The position numbers and the translations under genes are program-made. This document shows, in pieces, positions 37,274 to 49,275 of a DNA stretch of 64,000 nt (positions within the stretch are counted from its first letter, which is position 1; the number at the start of each line of letters is the position of its first letter). The notes beneath the pieces are model-generated. The model was not told where the DNA came from. It saw only the letters and a program-made list of their open reading frames with translations, and ran no database searches. Location: the NCBI GenBank assembly GCA_001600635.1, contig BCKL01000030.1, forward strand, positions 12,644-76,643, given 5' to 3'. This DNA comes from Leucosporidium creatinivorum. Lineage: Eukaryota > Basidiomycota > Microbotryomycetes > Leucosporidiales > Leucosporidiaceae.

Positions 37274-40200
37274 TCAATGCAAAACTCCTGCTGAAGACGA
37301 CAACTGGGCAAGTAGCCGATCGAGGCGCTGCGAAAGGGAGGGGGAGGAGAGGTCAGCTCAGCGCGGGAGAAGGGTGGAGACCAGCAGACTTACGGTATCA
37401 AGATCATCCAGAGTCTTACTCGGCGCCGCGTACCACTCCTTGACATCAGGATGAACGTCCAAGTCGTGTAGCGAGCGACCGAAGAGCGCCTCCATGCCAG
37501 CATCTCGCTCGACGGCCGGCCGTCTCCGAGGGTTGGACTCGGCATCCACGATGCTGACGAGCGTCTCGAGGCCAAAGTCGTCCCTGTAGGCGACTGTCGG
37601 TGGAGGTGGAGGGTGGTTCGACATGCGCGACTCGGTCGAGGAGATGGGGGTGAAGGTCGAGTTGGCGTTGGAGCCGGCAGTGATGGGAGTGGAGGGTTGG
37701 TCGGTGTTGCTCGAGCGAGTGGAGGTCATGGATGCGAGCGAAGCCTTCTTGCCGTGTCCGTGTCGACTCGGGGCTACCGCAGAGAGAGGGCTGCCTCCCG
37801 GCTGTCCTCGGTTGCCGATGAGCTGGTCGATGGATGGCGAGTCGCGTCCTCCATCGGGCGAACGACGTCCTACAGAGGCAGGCGACATGCGACCACTCGA
37901 AGTGCCGCCAGCAGCGACGAAATCCTGAAGCTGGAACGACCGTGGCCGCGAGCCGGGGCGACGACCCATTGCCTTGTCCTCTTTGACCTTGGCGAGCACC
38001 CGATCGAGACGGTTCTGCAGCGATTCGTTGAAGAGAGGGCTGGAGACCATGCGAGGACCGAGAGCGTCTTGCAGCACGTCCTCGCCCTCGCTTGAGGCGG
38101 TCTTCTTCAACGCGGTGGACGAAGGGCCCTTCGACTTGGCTGAGTCGATGTCGACGTTGGTCTCGCGCAGGGCAGCGACTGCTAACCGCTCCTCCTCGTC
38201 GTCCGACTCGAGGCCTTGCGACGTGTTGCCGCCTTCGTCGGCCGAGTTGGTCTCGCGCGCGGTGCGGAAGGAGTCGGCGTCGGTGGTGGTCGAGGTGTAG
38301 CGAGAAGCTTGCGAAATGGATCGAGGGGTGGTGCTCGATGCTGGCTCCGCTGGAGGCTCGGTGGACCACTCGCTCTCGACGATCTTGCTGATGTCGACCT
38401 CCTCGCCCTCCTGGTTGATGAACGAGTAGCGAACCTTGTCGTCGCCGAGATCCCTCGTACTGCGAATGACTCCGCGATCGGGGATGCTGATGTCGACGCC
38501 TTGCTCCTGGTTCTTCTGCGCCGAGAGGATCGCCCGCTGGTTGGCGCGAGAGACGGCTCGTTGCGCAGCGATAATCTCTTGCCGAGTCGCCTGAGGTGAG
38601 GTTGCCCGCGCCAGAATCTCCAAGTCTTCCGCCGAAGCACCGTAGGTCGACGTTTGGCTGGCCCGCTTGTTCTCGACCGGCTCGCCCGGTACGCCCTCCG
38701 CTTGCTGACGCTCCTCGAGTTCGTCGATGGTGGTGGGGATGGGTCCCGCTGCTCGAGTAGCAGGGCCTCGGTAGGCGGCTCGACGGATGATGAAGACGGG
38801 GTCGGAAGGTTGGATATCTTGAGGCGCACCGAGGATGAGGGTGGCATCGACCGAGCGGCGACGGAACTCCTTCGACGTGCGGTCGTAGGGTTTGAAGATG
38901 GGCGCTGACGAGTACGAGTCGAGAAGCTTGCCGGCGGCGTGGAGAAGGGTTTCTGTGACAGAGGAGGGGCGCATCAGCTCGGCTTCTCGATAATACGATG
39001 CCCGGACAAAACTCACCGTGGCCATCACGCTCGACAGCGAGACCGTACTTGACGCGAGAGACGCTCCTCCTCCTCGAGACACGATCCTCGACTTCGTCTC
39101 CACCATCGACGACACCGTCGACAATGCCAAAGCGATCCAGTCCAGCCTCAATGACCTCCGAGACGTTGACGTTGCGAGGGAAGAAGATGATTTTGTCCCT
39201 CGCATGCGGCGAGATGGGCTCCGTATCCTCGGGGAGGGCGTTCCGCTGTTGCCGTTCGACGAGGACGGCCTTGGGGATAATGGCGTTGCTCTGAGGGTCG
39301 AAGACGACGTTCTCGGGGAGGTCGGAGGGGTGGATGAGGATGCGCACGGCAAAGCGGTAGGCGGGGGCTGAGACGGCCATGCTAGCAGTGCCGTCCGAGG
39401 CGCTGAGAATGGGTGCGGGGGCGACTCCAGTGGCCGTGGAGATGGACTCGATGTCGGAGCCGGCGCGAGAAGCGTCCTGGTCGGTCTGGCGGCGGTTGAG
39501 GTAGAACTTGACGGCCGAATCGTCGCTCCAATCGTTCATGCCGAGGCGGGTGATGGCGGGGTTGAGCGAGAGGTTGGAGGCGATCGAGTTGATGGAGCCG
39601 ACGGAGGAGCGCTTGACGGATGGGATGTTGAAGCCTGACTCGGCTTGCTCGACGAGCGACTCGAAGATCTCGAGCGGCTTCTGATCATCGTCGAGCGCGC
39701 GCTCCTCCCCGCCGAGCTCCTTGATGCTGAGGTAGTACTCGTCGCGATCCTCGTGTCCGGCGAGACGGAAGCGCTGCATTGACTGCTTGACGAGATCCGA
39801 AGCGGTGGTCGAGCGGTTGAGGAGGACCGTCTTGAAAGTAGCCTCCGCCTCGACATGGTCGCCGGCGAATACACGGAGGACGCTGAGGAGAGGGACCTCG
39901 AGACCGGGGATGCTGGGCGAGCCAATGAGGGAGCCGGGGCGCATGCGTTGAGGAGCTTGGAGGGAGGGGGAAGGGAGGCCGCCGGTCATGGGGGAGAGGT
40001 TCTGCGACCGAGCGTCGCCGCGAGGAGTCATGGTATTGCTGACGTCTCCAGGTGCACGCTGCACGCCGTACTGGTGGTAGAGCGCCTGCTTGGCCTCCAC
40101 CTGCTGCTGACGAAGGGCGGCATCCGTCGAGAACATCGACTCGGCCGTCTGCGACTCGCGCCGGCGATCTGCAGGGCGCTGCTCGCCTGACGTCCGAGGT

Positions 40201-42394
40201 TCCGACAGCTCGGAGGCGCTGTCGCCTCCTGGCCGCCGACCGTTGGGCGATCCGACCCTCCCGCTGTCCTCTGAGCTCCTCGCCTCCGCCTCGCCTCCTT
40301 CCTTCTTCTTCTTGTCCTTCTTGCGGAACAGGCCCAAAATCCCTCCACTCTTCCTCTTCTTCTCGCCCTCCCCATCGACCGACTCCCTGCCAGCCTTCTT
40401 CAGCTTCTTTCCGCCCGCTGCCGAGCCCGGCGTCGCTGTTCTCTGTCCGTCATCCGACGAGGGAGCGCCGCCCGAGATGGTCGACTGGCCCGAGATGTAG
40501 GAAGAAGAGGTCTCCATCGAGTTGAGAGAGGTATCGGCTTGAGGATCGTACTCGCTGCTCGGGCGAGGGTAGTCGACATTGGTCTGCGCCTCCTCGAGCG
40601 GCCGCTTGCCTCCCGCGACGAGACGAGTGTAGCGAGGATCGGTGGGGTCGACGACCGCGACGCCGCGCACGCGCTGAGGGGAAGCTGCTCGACCGGCAGC
40701 CTTCTCGCCGAAGGGGTCGTTGATGTCGAAAGTAGGGTCGCGAACGATGGGAGGGGTCGCCGTGAGCTTCTTGGTGGGAGCGTCGGGCTGGAAGTCGTTC
40801 TCGTTGATCTCGCGACCCTTGATGGAGCCGTCCGAGGGGCGACGACCGACCGTAGCGCCAGAAGCGGCGGGAGGGGCGAGGAGTTGGCCGGGAGCGAGGG
40901 TGCGCTGCTGAGCGGCGAGTTGAGCCTGCTGTTGCTCGTACCTCTCCTGTTGCTGCTGCTGGAAGAGCGACTCCTGCTGTTGAGGACTCAAAGCGCGATG
41001 CTCGAGTTGCTGAGGGCTGGATGAGCGAGCGTCTTGAGGTTGAGGAGCGAGAGCAGCGGCTTGCTGCTGCTGTTGCTCCTGCTGCCAGCGAGCTTCGGCG
41101 GCGGCCTGCTCCTCCTGGTGTTGGCGCATCGCCTGCTCAGCCTCCCAGCTGACGTCCCGCGAGTCGTCCTCGTCTCCTCCATCCGCGCCCTCGTCGTGAA
41201 CCATGCCGACCTGACCTTGGCTCTCCTCGTGCAGGTTCGTCGAGTGAACCTGGCGTCCTCCCACGACTTCGGTCCCATCCGCATCCTCGGTGAGGCCATC
41301 GTCCGAGAACTCGGACTCCTCTCCATCGTCGTCAAAGTCCTGGTGACCCTGCATCTCGCCCTCCTCGCCTTCCATCTCCTCGTCGTATTCCTCCTCGTCT
41401 GTCTCCTCGCCGTTGGCCGAGTGCTCGTAGTAGGTCGGCGCAGTGAAGATGACAGTCTTGGCCTTGCTGCTATGGGAGCGTTCTGGCCGTTCGGGATCGG
41501 GAGAGATATTGCGAGGGTGGTCCTTGTGCGAAGGCGAAGCGATCGTGCCCTTCGCCGAGGGGTGTTGCGACTGATGCGGGTGAGGCTGACGAGATGGAGG
41601 GATGCGGGTCTCGAAGCGGGTTTGCGCGACGGTGGACAGAGGGCCAGTGATGACATCTTGCTGAGTCGCCGAGGTGAGCTGGTCGTTGAGCGAAGGTCAG
41701 GGTCAGCTCCGAGCTACACGATTGAAAGTACAGGGCGTCACAGTCTACTCACATCGACGTTGCGGTGCTTGTTGAGCCTCGCTAGTCGCTCCCATGGCGT
41801 CTCGATGTTCTCGGCGGGGATGTAGCCCACCGCCTGCGTCTTGAGGACCCTGACGAGCCACCAGTACGAGTTGCTGTCGTCCAAGAGGAGTAGTTTGTCG
41901 CCCTTGACCACACTAGCTTGTCCATCGACGGTCGCGAGGAAGGTGTGGAGCGCGTAGACGAGGCTGAAGTCGATATCCTCGTCGGGGATGGAGGGTGAGG
42001 AGGAGAGCGAGTCGGAGAAGGAGCCAGAGTCGTCGATATCGTCGTGCTCGTCGTGCTCCATACCATCCTCGTGATGATGCTGATGGTACTGCTGTGAATG
42101 GAGCTGTCCCTCCTCATTGTCCATCATGAGGTCCTCCTCGCCGTTGCGAATCCTCAGCGCTTCGGCGACCTCGTCGCCCGAGTCGGGCGATTCGTTGCCC
42201 TCCATAATCATGTGAGCCTCCTGTTGCGCGAGCTCGTAGTCGTGCTGCTGCTGAGCTTGGCGGTCGCGAGGGTCAATGCCGCGCTGCTGACCCCTTGCTC
42301 TGTTTGAAGCGGAGACGTCGATGGTGAGGGAGGGACCGCGACCGCCGCCTTCTCGCTGGTCGTAGTCGTATTGCCCTTGGCCGTACTGGGCCAT
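37274..42394 (-). CDS. large SH3 and Ras-association (RA) scaffold protein
   Basis: A product of roughly 1,630 residues and the largest gene here. The order is a Gln/His/Asp-rich N-terminus, then an SH3 domain (about residues 145-205: VYALHTFLATVDGQASVVKG, SNSYWWLVRV, VGYIPAENIETPWERLARLN). This type, followed by NKHRNVDLT, is shared with the Bud14 family. Acidic and polyQ stretches and a Lys-rich patch (RKKDKKKKEGG) come next. A Ras-association/ubiquitin-like domain follows (about 800-900: SVLRVFAGDHVEAEATFKTV, SDLVKQSMQRFRLAG). A second ubiquitin-like segment (RFAVRILIHPSDLPENVVFD) and a long Ser/Pro-rich tail with FGLETLVSIVDAE and DVHPDVKEWYAAP motifs complete it. Introns lie near 41.7, 38.98 and 37.36 kb. 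It probably links small GTPases to cell polarity; this is inference. Start is ATG 42394. Confidence 0.75.
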
Positions 42395-43284
42395 GCTCTA
42401 CGGCGGTCGAGAGCGGAGCTGGACGAAGGGGAGGTAGCGCGAACGGGAGAGGCGGTCGGGAGTTGGGTGATGGCCTGAGCTTGGGAGCTGTGTAGTGGAT
42501 GAGAAAGCGTGATCAAAGGATTGCTCCATCACATCCCCCTTCCTGCACCGCGTAAGCTCACCTAAAGCAGCTGTAGCCTTGGTGCAGTCGCGCTCGTTTC
42601 GAGGGTGGCCGCTCTTTGTCGAGCGACGACGAGAGAACCGACCGGCGGAAGTCGAGACGAGGAGAGTGGAAGGGATGTCGTGAAGGCAAGTCGGAAACGA
42701 GTGTACGTCCTAGTCGTGAGAGGTCGTAAAGGGGCGAGCTCGACGGCGAGCAAGGGCGCCGCGTGAGAGGGTAGCTTGTTTGGCGGCAGGACGTGGCTCG
42801 CGAGAGGCTCCAAGTAGTGCACCTAACAAGGCGGGCGAAGAGGTGCAGGTAGCCGTCGTCCGAGAGTCGAGTCGACGGAAGAAGCGCGCGAAGAGGTGGA
42901 CAGCAAGCGACGACGGCCTCACGGGTTCGCTGGACGATCGCGACGAGCTCGAGGAGGCGAGGGTTTTCGAACCGAGTTCGCGTGAGGTTGATGCTGAGCT
43001 GACTGAGAACTTGAATTGCGGCCATGGAGCTCAGCCTGTGGTAAGTAGAGACACGAAGGGCGAAGAAGGGGTAACTACGAGCATGAAGGGGATCGAACGC
43101 CGAGCGCCGAGTGCCGGCCAGCGGGCAGGGCATGAGGTAAGGGTGAGGGTATCTAATTAAGTACGATAGGCTTGCTCAACAAGCTTCGCTGTCCTCCACG
43201 GGTCTGTGTGAGACGAGGGAACGTCAGCGGATCTGCAAAGTGAATCCGGAATGGCCTCGCCGGCGCCGAGAGCTCGAGCTTACC
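42395..43284. promoter_or_regulatory. upstream region of the SH3-RA gene, likely with a 5' UTR intron
   Basis: An 890-bp gap. On the minus strand, donor GCTTTAG|GTGAGC near 42563 and acceptor CTACACAG near 42493 suggest a short intron in the 5' UTR. An open frame of about 190 codons (43133 to 42558, -) has no recognisable domain and is Ser/Arg/Leu-rich, so I treat it as leader sequence and do not call a gene. Confidence 0.4.
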
Positions 43285-46200
43285 TTAGCCAAAGCTTGCC
43301 AGGACGACACTTCTCGCGAAGCACTCGATACGGAGTCGGCTCCAGTGATGCCACCTGCGAGAGCGAGAAGTCAGCGTGCACTTGAGAGGAGGCAGTTGAA
43401 GATCGCTCGGCGTACCCTGCAGGAGAAGGAGCGGGTCAGCTCACTCTTCCAAGCCTTATAGCGAGCAAGGCTCACCTAGTAGCCATCAAATTGGCATGCT
43501 CAGTCGATCCATCGACCTCAAGGATGACAGTCCCAGCCCAGTCATCATGAGCGACCTCAACGCCTCCGGGACCCGAACCTCCCACTCCTCCTCCCGTGCT
43601 GACGATGGTAGCGGGCTTAATCTTGAGAGCAGCGCGGTAGACGAAACGCTTGACAACTCGATTGCCCTGCGGCGAGGAGACTTGCACCTTGTCGTCGCAG
43701 AGGGTGATCGTCTCGCGGACTTGAGCGAGGAAGGCTTGGAGGGTGAGGTCTGCGAGGGGTGAGAGTGGAGGTCAGCGGGTTGTGGAGGCAAGCCAGAAAG
43801 GTGGAGAAACGTACAGATGACGGGATTGGCGGTGGAGCTGGCGACGACGTTGTGGTAGTAGCCAGGGGAAAAGGTGAGGGCGTTGAGCCAAGGCTGCCAG
43901 CGGCGAAGGTCAGCGCCGAGGAAGGCGGTAACAGGCCAGGAACTCACCGGTAGATGTCCAACAACGTCGAACGCAAAGCTGAAGTCTCGCAGGTACTTGC
44001 CATCGCTGTAGAGTCCATCAAGGCGGTCAGCACTCGCACCGAGCTCCTCGCATGCCTTCCGCCCGTCCCTCAGAGACTCACTGCAGCAGCTTGCCCACAT
44101 TGCCCCAAGCTTGAATTGCCACATTCGCGACCACATCACCCCTCCGCAACTCCTTCCATGCGCCACTCCTCCACACCTCCCTCTCGCACTCGACGACATC
44201 TTGATCATCCATCCAACTCGCTCCCTTGGCCGTCGGTACCCATACGCGCAAGCCCGGTGCTCGACCAGCTTTGTACACTTGTACTCTGGTGCCCTTGTGC
44301 TCTTCGCGGAGAAGGAAGGGGTACGCGAACCGCACCAACGCCGAAGAAGGAAGGAGGGATTGCGAGCGCAAGCGAAGGACCACCCGGTTCCAAGCCCTCG
44401 TGGATGCGCGGATGAGGCGCAGGGTATTGGGGTGAAGCTTGTTGGCGGCGTACTCGCCGGCGAATCGGGCGTATTGGTCCAGCGAGATTTCCAAGCCCAC
44501 GAGGAAGGCGTCGAGGTCGCGGAGGGTGAGGATGATGGGCTCGACGAGGGGAGGTGGGGAGGGCGATGGGGAGTAGGAAGAGGTGGTGGAGGGGGCTTGC
44601 TCTGAGGCGCCGCGAGAGCGAGGGCCGGTGGCGTGGCGCGAGAGGGCAGGTTCGGCGAGCCCGTTCGGGCGGCGAGTCGACCGCCCGCTCTGCAGGCTCT
44701 GCGACGTAGCGCTCCCAGCGAGCGACCGATATCCCATAGTCCCGAGGAAGCGTTGGAGGACCAACTCCTTGGCATCGACCTCGACGCACCGCTTGAGCGA
44801 CCTTGACGTGACTCGAAGGGAGCAGAAATCGCCGTAGCCGAGGTGGCCTAGTACCCGCTTGAGGATGGTGTCGGGATGGAGGACAAGTGCTTGTTCGAAG
44901 CGGGGACGGGGGCGCTTCTCTCGAGGTGGGCGTTGCTCCTCGATGGGCGCCTCGTGCGCCGAAGCCTGCTCCGACGTGCCATCGCCCGACGCCTCTGCGG
45001 ACCCGCTATCCTCCCTCCTCGCAGTTCCATTGGACTCGGGAGGTGACTCGGACTCGCTCCGCTCCCTCGCCTTGGCCAACGCAGCGGCTCGAGGAGTGAC
45101 CTCGACCTTCGCTCGACGGCTCGGCGACGAGGGCGAGCCGATTTGGCTCGACTTTGAGCGTTGGGTCGGCGAGGAGTGCACAGAGTCGCGAGTCGCGGAA
45201 TTGGGCGAGGTGGTGGGCGAAGCGGAAGCGGCGGTGGGGTTGGAAGAGGGAGAGTCGGCGGAGACGGGAAGGGCCGGCTTGAGAGCGACGGGAGGTGGTG
45301 TGCTGACAATCTGGTTCGAAGCGGGAGCCTGCTCCCGACGTGGCTTGACGGGAGACGACGTCAAGGACTGCAGGGCGCTCTGGTAGCCCTCCTTGGGCAT
45401 CATCGACGAGACCGACGACCGAGCGGTTTCTGGCGATCCACGGCTCTGAACCTCTGGGGAGGTTCTCGTCGACTGCCGTGCGTACGAAACCTCCTGCTTC
45501 TGCGACTCGAGCGACCTCCTCGAGCTCGAAGGCGACTCCATCGACGGGCGGCCGACGGATTGCTGGAGGTTCTGCGAAGCCTGCGCGACGATGGCGTTGG
45601 GCCTCTGGTTCTCCTGGCTCGGTCGAGAGTCGTTCGGCCTTCTCATCAGCGTCGGCGACTCCTCCAACGAGCAGCGAGGCGGAGTCGGCGGTGAAGCGGG
45701 CGCCTGAATCGACTCTGCTCGGAAAGGCGCCTCGAGCTCACTCGTCTTGAGTCCCCCAGCTTCGACCGAAGTGAACGGATCCTCCGAGAGAGGCGGAGTA
45801 GGTGGCGTCTCCGCCTTGGGTGTGAGGCCGAGCTGGCTCTCCCCCGCGAGGGACTGGCCCGAATTCGTAGGCGACATGCTGGAGGTGAAGGTGGAGGAAT
45901 GGGAGGGAGTGGGCGAGTTGCCAAAGAAGGCTTGGAGGGGAGAGTAGGTGCTAGTGCTGGTGGAAGGGGAGTGCAGAGTCGCTTTGGGTGTGTTAAGGAG
46001 CGAGGAGGGGGGTTGCAACGGAGTTGAAGGGGAGGTAGCGGTTGATCGAATGGGCGTAGCGGACTCTGCGGTAGCGTAAAGTGTTAGTGAGGGTCCCTCA
46101 CAGCTGATCCGAAGCTGCGAGAGCTCACCTTGAGGCTGAGGGAGCATGCTCGACCGTCTCGGCGGACGAGCGACGAAGTCTTCTTTTGTCGGCGGGGATT

Positions 46201-46869
46201 GGTAGCCTGTTTGGGAGTCAAGATGAGCTCAAAGACCTCAATTGATCATTCAAACAACTCACCAGCACCTCCCATTTCAGCACCCCCCTTCAACAAGCTC
46301 TCCCTCCTCCTCGGCGTACTTCTCATCACCTCACTCTCCTCTCCTCCCCGTCCCATTGGCGGTCTCACGGCCCCACCCAGTACATTCCTCCACTCCTCTC
46401 CTCCTCGCTCACTCCTCCCAAACCCGCTCCCTCCTTCGCGAGTAGAAGTCGCATGGCCCCCCTCCGAGCTCGTCGGCGGTGACTGAGGATGAGGGTAGAA
46501 GGGAGGGGAGGAGAAGAGAAGCTGCCCCGGTTGGACTGAATGGCGCGGGGTGATGTAGCCTCTTGGCTGCTGCTGAGCGGAGGAGGAGGAGGAGTGAGGA
46601 GGCGGCTGAGATGGGAGTGGGGCGGCGCTCGCGCTGTGGCTCTGGTGGGAGAGTTGGGCCTGCTGCTGGGAGAGGAGGACCCATTCGTCCTTGGCTGTAG
46701 GACTAGGGAGAGGATGCTGCTGCTGCTGATGATGATGATGATGAGGTGCAGCTTGTCGAGGAGGACGAGGCGAGGCAGCAGTCCCGCCGTGGTTGCCAGC
46801 GCTGTCTTCTCGCTGCTTGTTGCGGAGGTTCGAGTCCGATTTCGACTTGAGGCGAGTGAGGAACCCCAT
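43285..46869 (-). CDS. F-box-like protein with a conserved C-terminal region
   Basis: The N-terminus MGFLTRLKSKSDSNLRNKQR (ATG 46869) leads into a disordered region of several hundred residues rich in His, Gln, Ser and Pro, including His5-Gln4. The F-box-like motif (LHPDTILKRVLGHLGYGDFC, SLRVTSRSLKRCVEVDAKEL) is an SCF ubiquitin-ligase adaptor signature. After it comes a folded region without a name I know. It has DLDAFLVGLEISLDQYARFA, ANKLHPNTLRLIRASTRAWN, YPFLLREEHKGTRVQVYKAG, YLRDFSFAFDVVGHL, LTFSPGYYHNVVASSTANPV and WAGTVILEVDGSTEHANLMA. The end, after two tiny exons, reads SVVLASFG. It may direct ubiquitylation of a partner, possibly at the cell surface or polarity sites; this is speculative. 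The final exons are less certain. Confidence 0.65.
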
Positions 46870-47715
46870 TGGCTCGCTATCGGAAGCTGATGTAGGTGTG
46901 TAGGGAGTGCTGCAGAGGGAGCAAACAAGAGTCAGGATCCCTCCGCCGCGGGAGAGCTGAGAGGCTTTGGATTTAGAGAGCGTCTCACCTTCACGCGAGA
47001 GAAACTAGGGCGGGAGTAGAGTTTGTGTAGTCTTGTAGCGCTCAGAGGAGCAGCAGCAGCAGAAGCAGCGGGAGATGGTCCACTCCGTTGAGCTGAGCGA
47101 GGGGTTGAGCTCGCCAGTCGAACGAGGGAGGAGCGAGAGAGGTTCGAGCTTCGGCGCTGGGAGCTCGAGATCTGCGTCACGTGGAATTCAAACGCTACCC
47201 GTTGTTGTGATGCGCTTTGCTGTAGGATGGTAGAAGGGTACAGCGCAGCTCAGCGGTCAGAGGCTCGTTTTCGATTCCATCTCAGCGCGGCAGACGAGGT
47301 CGGTGCTGAGCTCGGCCCTTCGCGCGTGTCCCCCTTTGGTCGGCGTTCGCCCAAGTTTCTTCTCTGAGGCCCATGATACATCTCAGCAGCTCGCGTGGTA
47401 GCTCGCTGCATCTTCTCCCCCATCCCATGTACTTGAGCAGACCTCTCAGGAAAGCGGGGAGAAGGACTCCGACCTTCTCGGCGCGCGTGAAGCTTCCGAC
47501 CTTCTCGGCTCCCGCGCCAGAGGAATGGGGGTGAGAGCAGAGCTGCTGGTCGCTGAGCTGATGTGTCTCTGTACTGTCCTCGAATGAAGCCGGTTTGGTA
47601 GAAGTGGTAGCCCGAAGTCGAGCGGCAGAGACGAGACTCTCGCTCTCCTTCCAGCCTTTCGCCGAGCCGCCTCCCGCGCACGTTGATGACATCCAATCCC
47701 ATTCCGTATGCACAT
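46870..47715. promoter_or_regulatory. leader of the F-box gene with spliced upstream ORF
   Basis: An 846-bp gap. On the minus strand an ATG at 47180 opens 64 codons (MTQISSSQRRSSNLSRSSLV...) up to a GTGAGA donor (46988). An acceptor CTGCAG ends at 46910, and the joined frame stops at 46877, seven bases before the F-box start codon. The upstream ORF could dampen or permit reinitiation of the main ORF. No other gene was seen. Confidence 0.4.
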
Positions 47716-49133
47716 CTACTCCTCGCTCCCACTCCTCCTCCCGACCGCCGGTTTCCCTCTCTTAGTCTTGTCACTATCATACGTCTTCTCCAACTTATTT
47801 CCCTGCTCCGTACCGCTGAGATCGCGGAAGACGGTCGCTGCTCGGCCGGGACGGGAGGCGGGAACGGTGGTAGTGGAGCTGCTGGGAGTAGTGGAAGCGG
47901 TGGACTTGGACTTGGACTTGGTGGAGGAGGAGGGAGTGGTCGAGCCGGAGGAACGCTGCGCGAGGAGGGGGAGGAAGACGGAGGAGTCGCCCTGTGTTGC
48001 GAGAGCCGAGAAGGAGTAGCAGGAGGGTCAGCGGAGCTCTCTTATACGCGTAAGACCAGCGAGACCAACGACTCACCGCCTCGACATCAACCATCTCGAA
48101 CGTCGTCTTGCCCGTCGCGAGCTTCTGCTTCACTGCTTCGGCCTCCTCTGCTCCGCGCCATTTGTCGCCGGGCTGCTTGACGCCGAGGTGCGATTCCATG
48201 CCGTGGAGAAGGTTCGTTTGGAGCGCGAGGCCCTGTGTCATCATGAAGGGCGAGGAGAGGAGAGGTTAGTAGGGGCTCGGCGATGGGGGAAGGGGCGAGG
48301 TGACAGCGGGCGAGGTAGCGGCAAGCGACAGCAAAGGCCACAGAGGTCAGGAAGGAGAGCGAAAGTAAAGAAGCCCACCTCATCCTTCCACCTCTTCTCC
48401 AACTCCTTCAACCGAATAATGGCCCTCACGCGCTCCATCCCGACGCCGAACTTTGCGCTGACGGCGCGGACGACCTGGGAATCCGTGGCGCCGGCGTTGG
48501 TAATGTTGAAGAGGTAAGCGTTGTAGATCTTGGTCTTGGTCGCGTCGGCGAGAGGGGGCAGAGGGGAGAAGGTAGGGTTGAGGGGGAAGGGCTGCGCGAA
48601 GGGGTGTCGGAGAGGTTAGTGGAGGCGTCGCCGGTGAGGTGAGAGCTGAGGGGGAGCTCAGATGGCTCGGTGCAGCACAGCGAGCTCGATGCCACTCGAG
48701 GTAGACTGCTACAGTCATCGTCGGAGCTCAGAAAAGCCGCAACGGCCCAAAGTCGGTCTAGCTACTATGCTGTAGCTCTCCAACACTTCTGCTGACGTCC
48801 AAGACGCAAGATGATACCACTCACCTGCTCTCCTAGCCAGTTGGTCTTGCCTGGGATCCCCCTACGGAACCTAGCGCCCTCGCCCGAGAGCCAGGCGCGG
48901 TATCCTTTGCCTCCGCGCCCAGTGTCTGCATCAAAGACGGTCTCCTCTGCTGGTGTAGTAGTAGCTTCTTCTGTTGCTTCTGTTGACTCTGCTGGTGATT
49001 CGGTGGAAGCTGAAGCTGGAGGAGTATCGGCGAGGGAGCGGGACGAGCTGGAGAAAAGGCGAGAGGTTGAAGGGGTGAGGAGGGAGGGTAAGCGGAGGGT
49101 GGTGCGGAGGGCTGTACGGGTTAGTGACTCCAT
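47716..49133 (-). CDS. mitochondrial small-subunit ribosomal protein, Bot1p family (mS45-like)
   Basis: The N-terminus MESLTRTALRTTLRLPSLLT with SRLFSSSSRSLA is a typical mitochondrial presequence. An acidic Thr/Glu linker follows. The core reads GYRAWLSGEGARFRRGIPGK, TNWLGEQPFPLNPTF, KIYNAYLFNITNAGATDSQV, VRAVSAKFGVGMERVRAIIR and LKELEKRWKDE, then LALQTNLLHGMESHLGVKQP. This matches the pattern of the 'eukaryotic mitochondrial regulator protein' (Bot1p) family, a fungal mitoribosome constituent required for respiratory growth. The C-terminus is Ser/Thr-rich (STKSKSKSTASTTPSSSTTT) and ends GRRSGSEE. Four exons. Head-to-head with the Bqt4-like gene across 142 bp. Confidence 0.7.
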
Positions 49134-49275
49134 TTTTTAATAGTCAAGCGAGTGTTAGAAAGGCGAGAGAGGGAAAGAGCTGAGCCAGCCGACTTGGGCA
49201 CTTTGGAGCGCGAGACGTCCCCAGAGGTTGGCTTCTTGCGCCTACACTCAGCCATCGCATCGACTCTTGTACAGG
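49134..49275. promoter_or_regulatory. 142-bp divergent promoter, mS45-like / BQT4-like
   Basis: Short intergenic region between two start codons on opposite strands. No TATA box is evident. It is the third very short divergent spacer in the window. Confidence 0.5.

Noticed and set aside
37446-41375. Single 1309-codon minus-strand ORF considered as an intronless gene
   Set aside because: Its last third is a shifted, low-complexity translation. The real frame leaves it at an intron near 38.98 kb and joins the frame ending at 37274, and upstream it joins the SH3 exon.
43080-43100. Possible T-loop (TTCGATC) of another tRNA on the minus strand
   Set aside because: The flanking stem does not pair and no D- or anticodon arm is present.
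42558-43133. 191-codon minus-strand ORF upstream of the SH3-RA gene
   Set aside because: Ser/Arg/Leu-rich, no domain, overlaps a likely 5' UTR with its own splice sites. Treated as leader sequence.
46680-46750. CTG/ATG trinucleotide run considered as an intergenic microsatellite
   Set aside because: It encodes the Gln/His run of the F-box-like protein on the minus strand, so it is coding.
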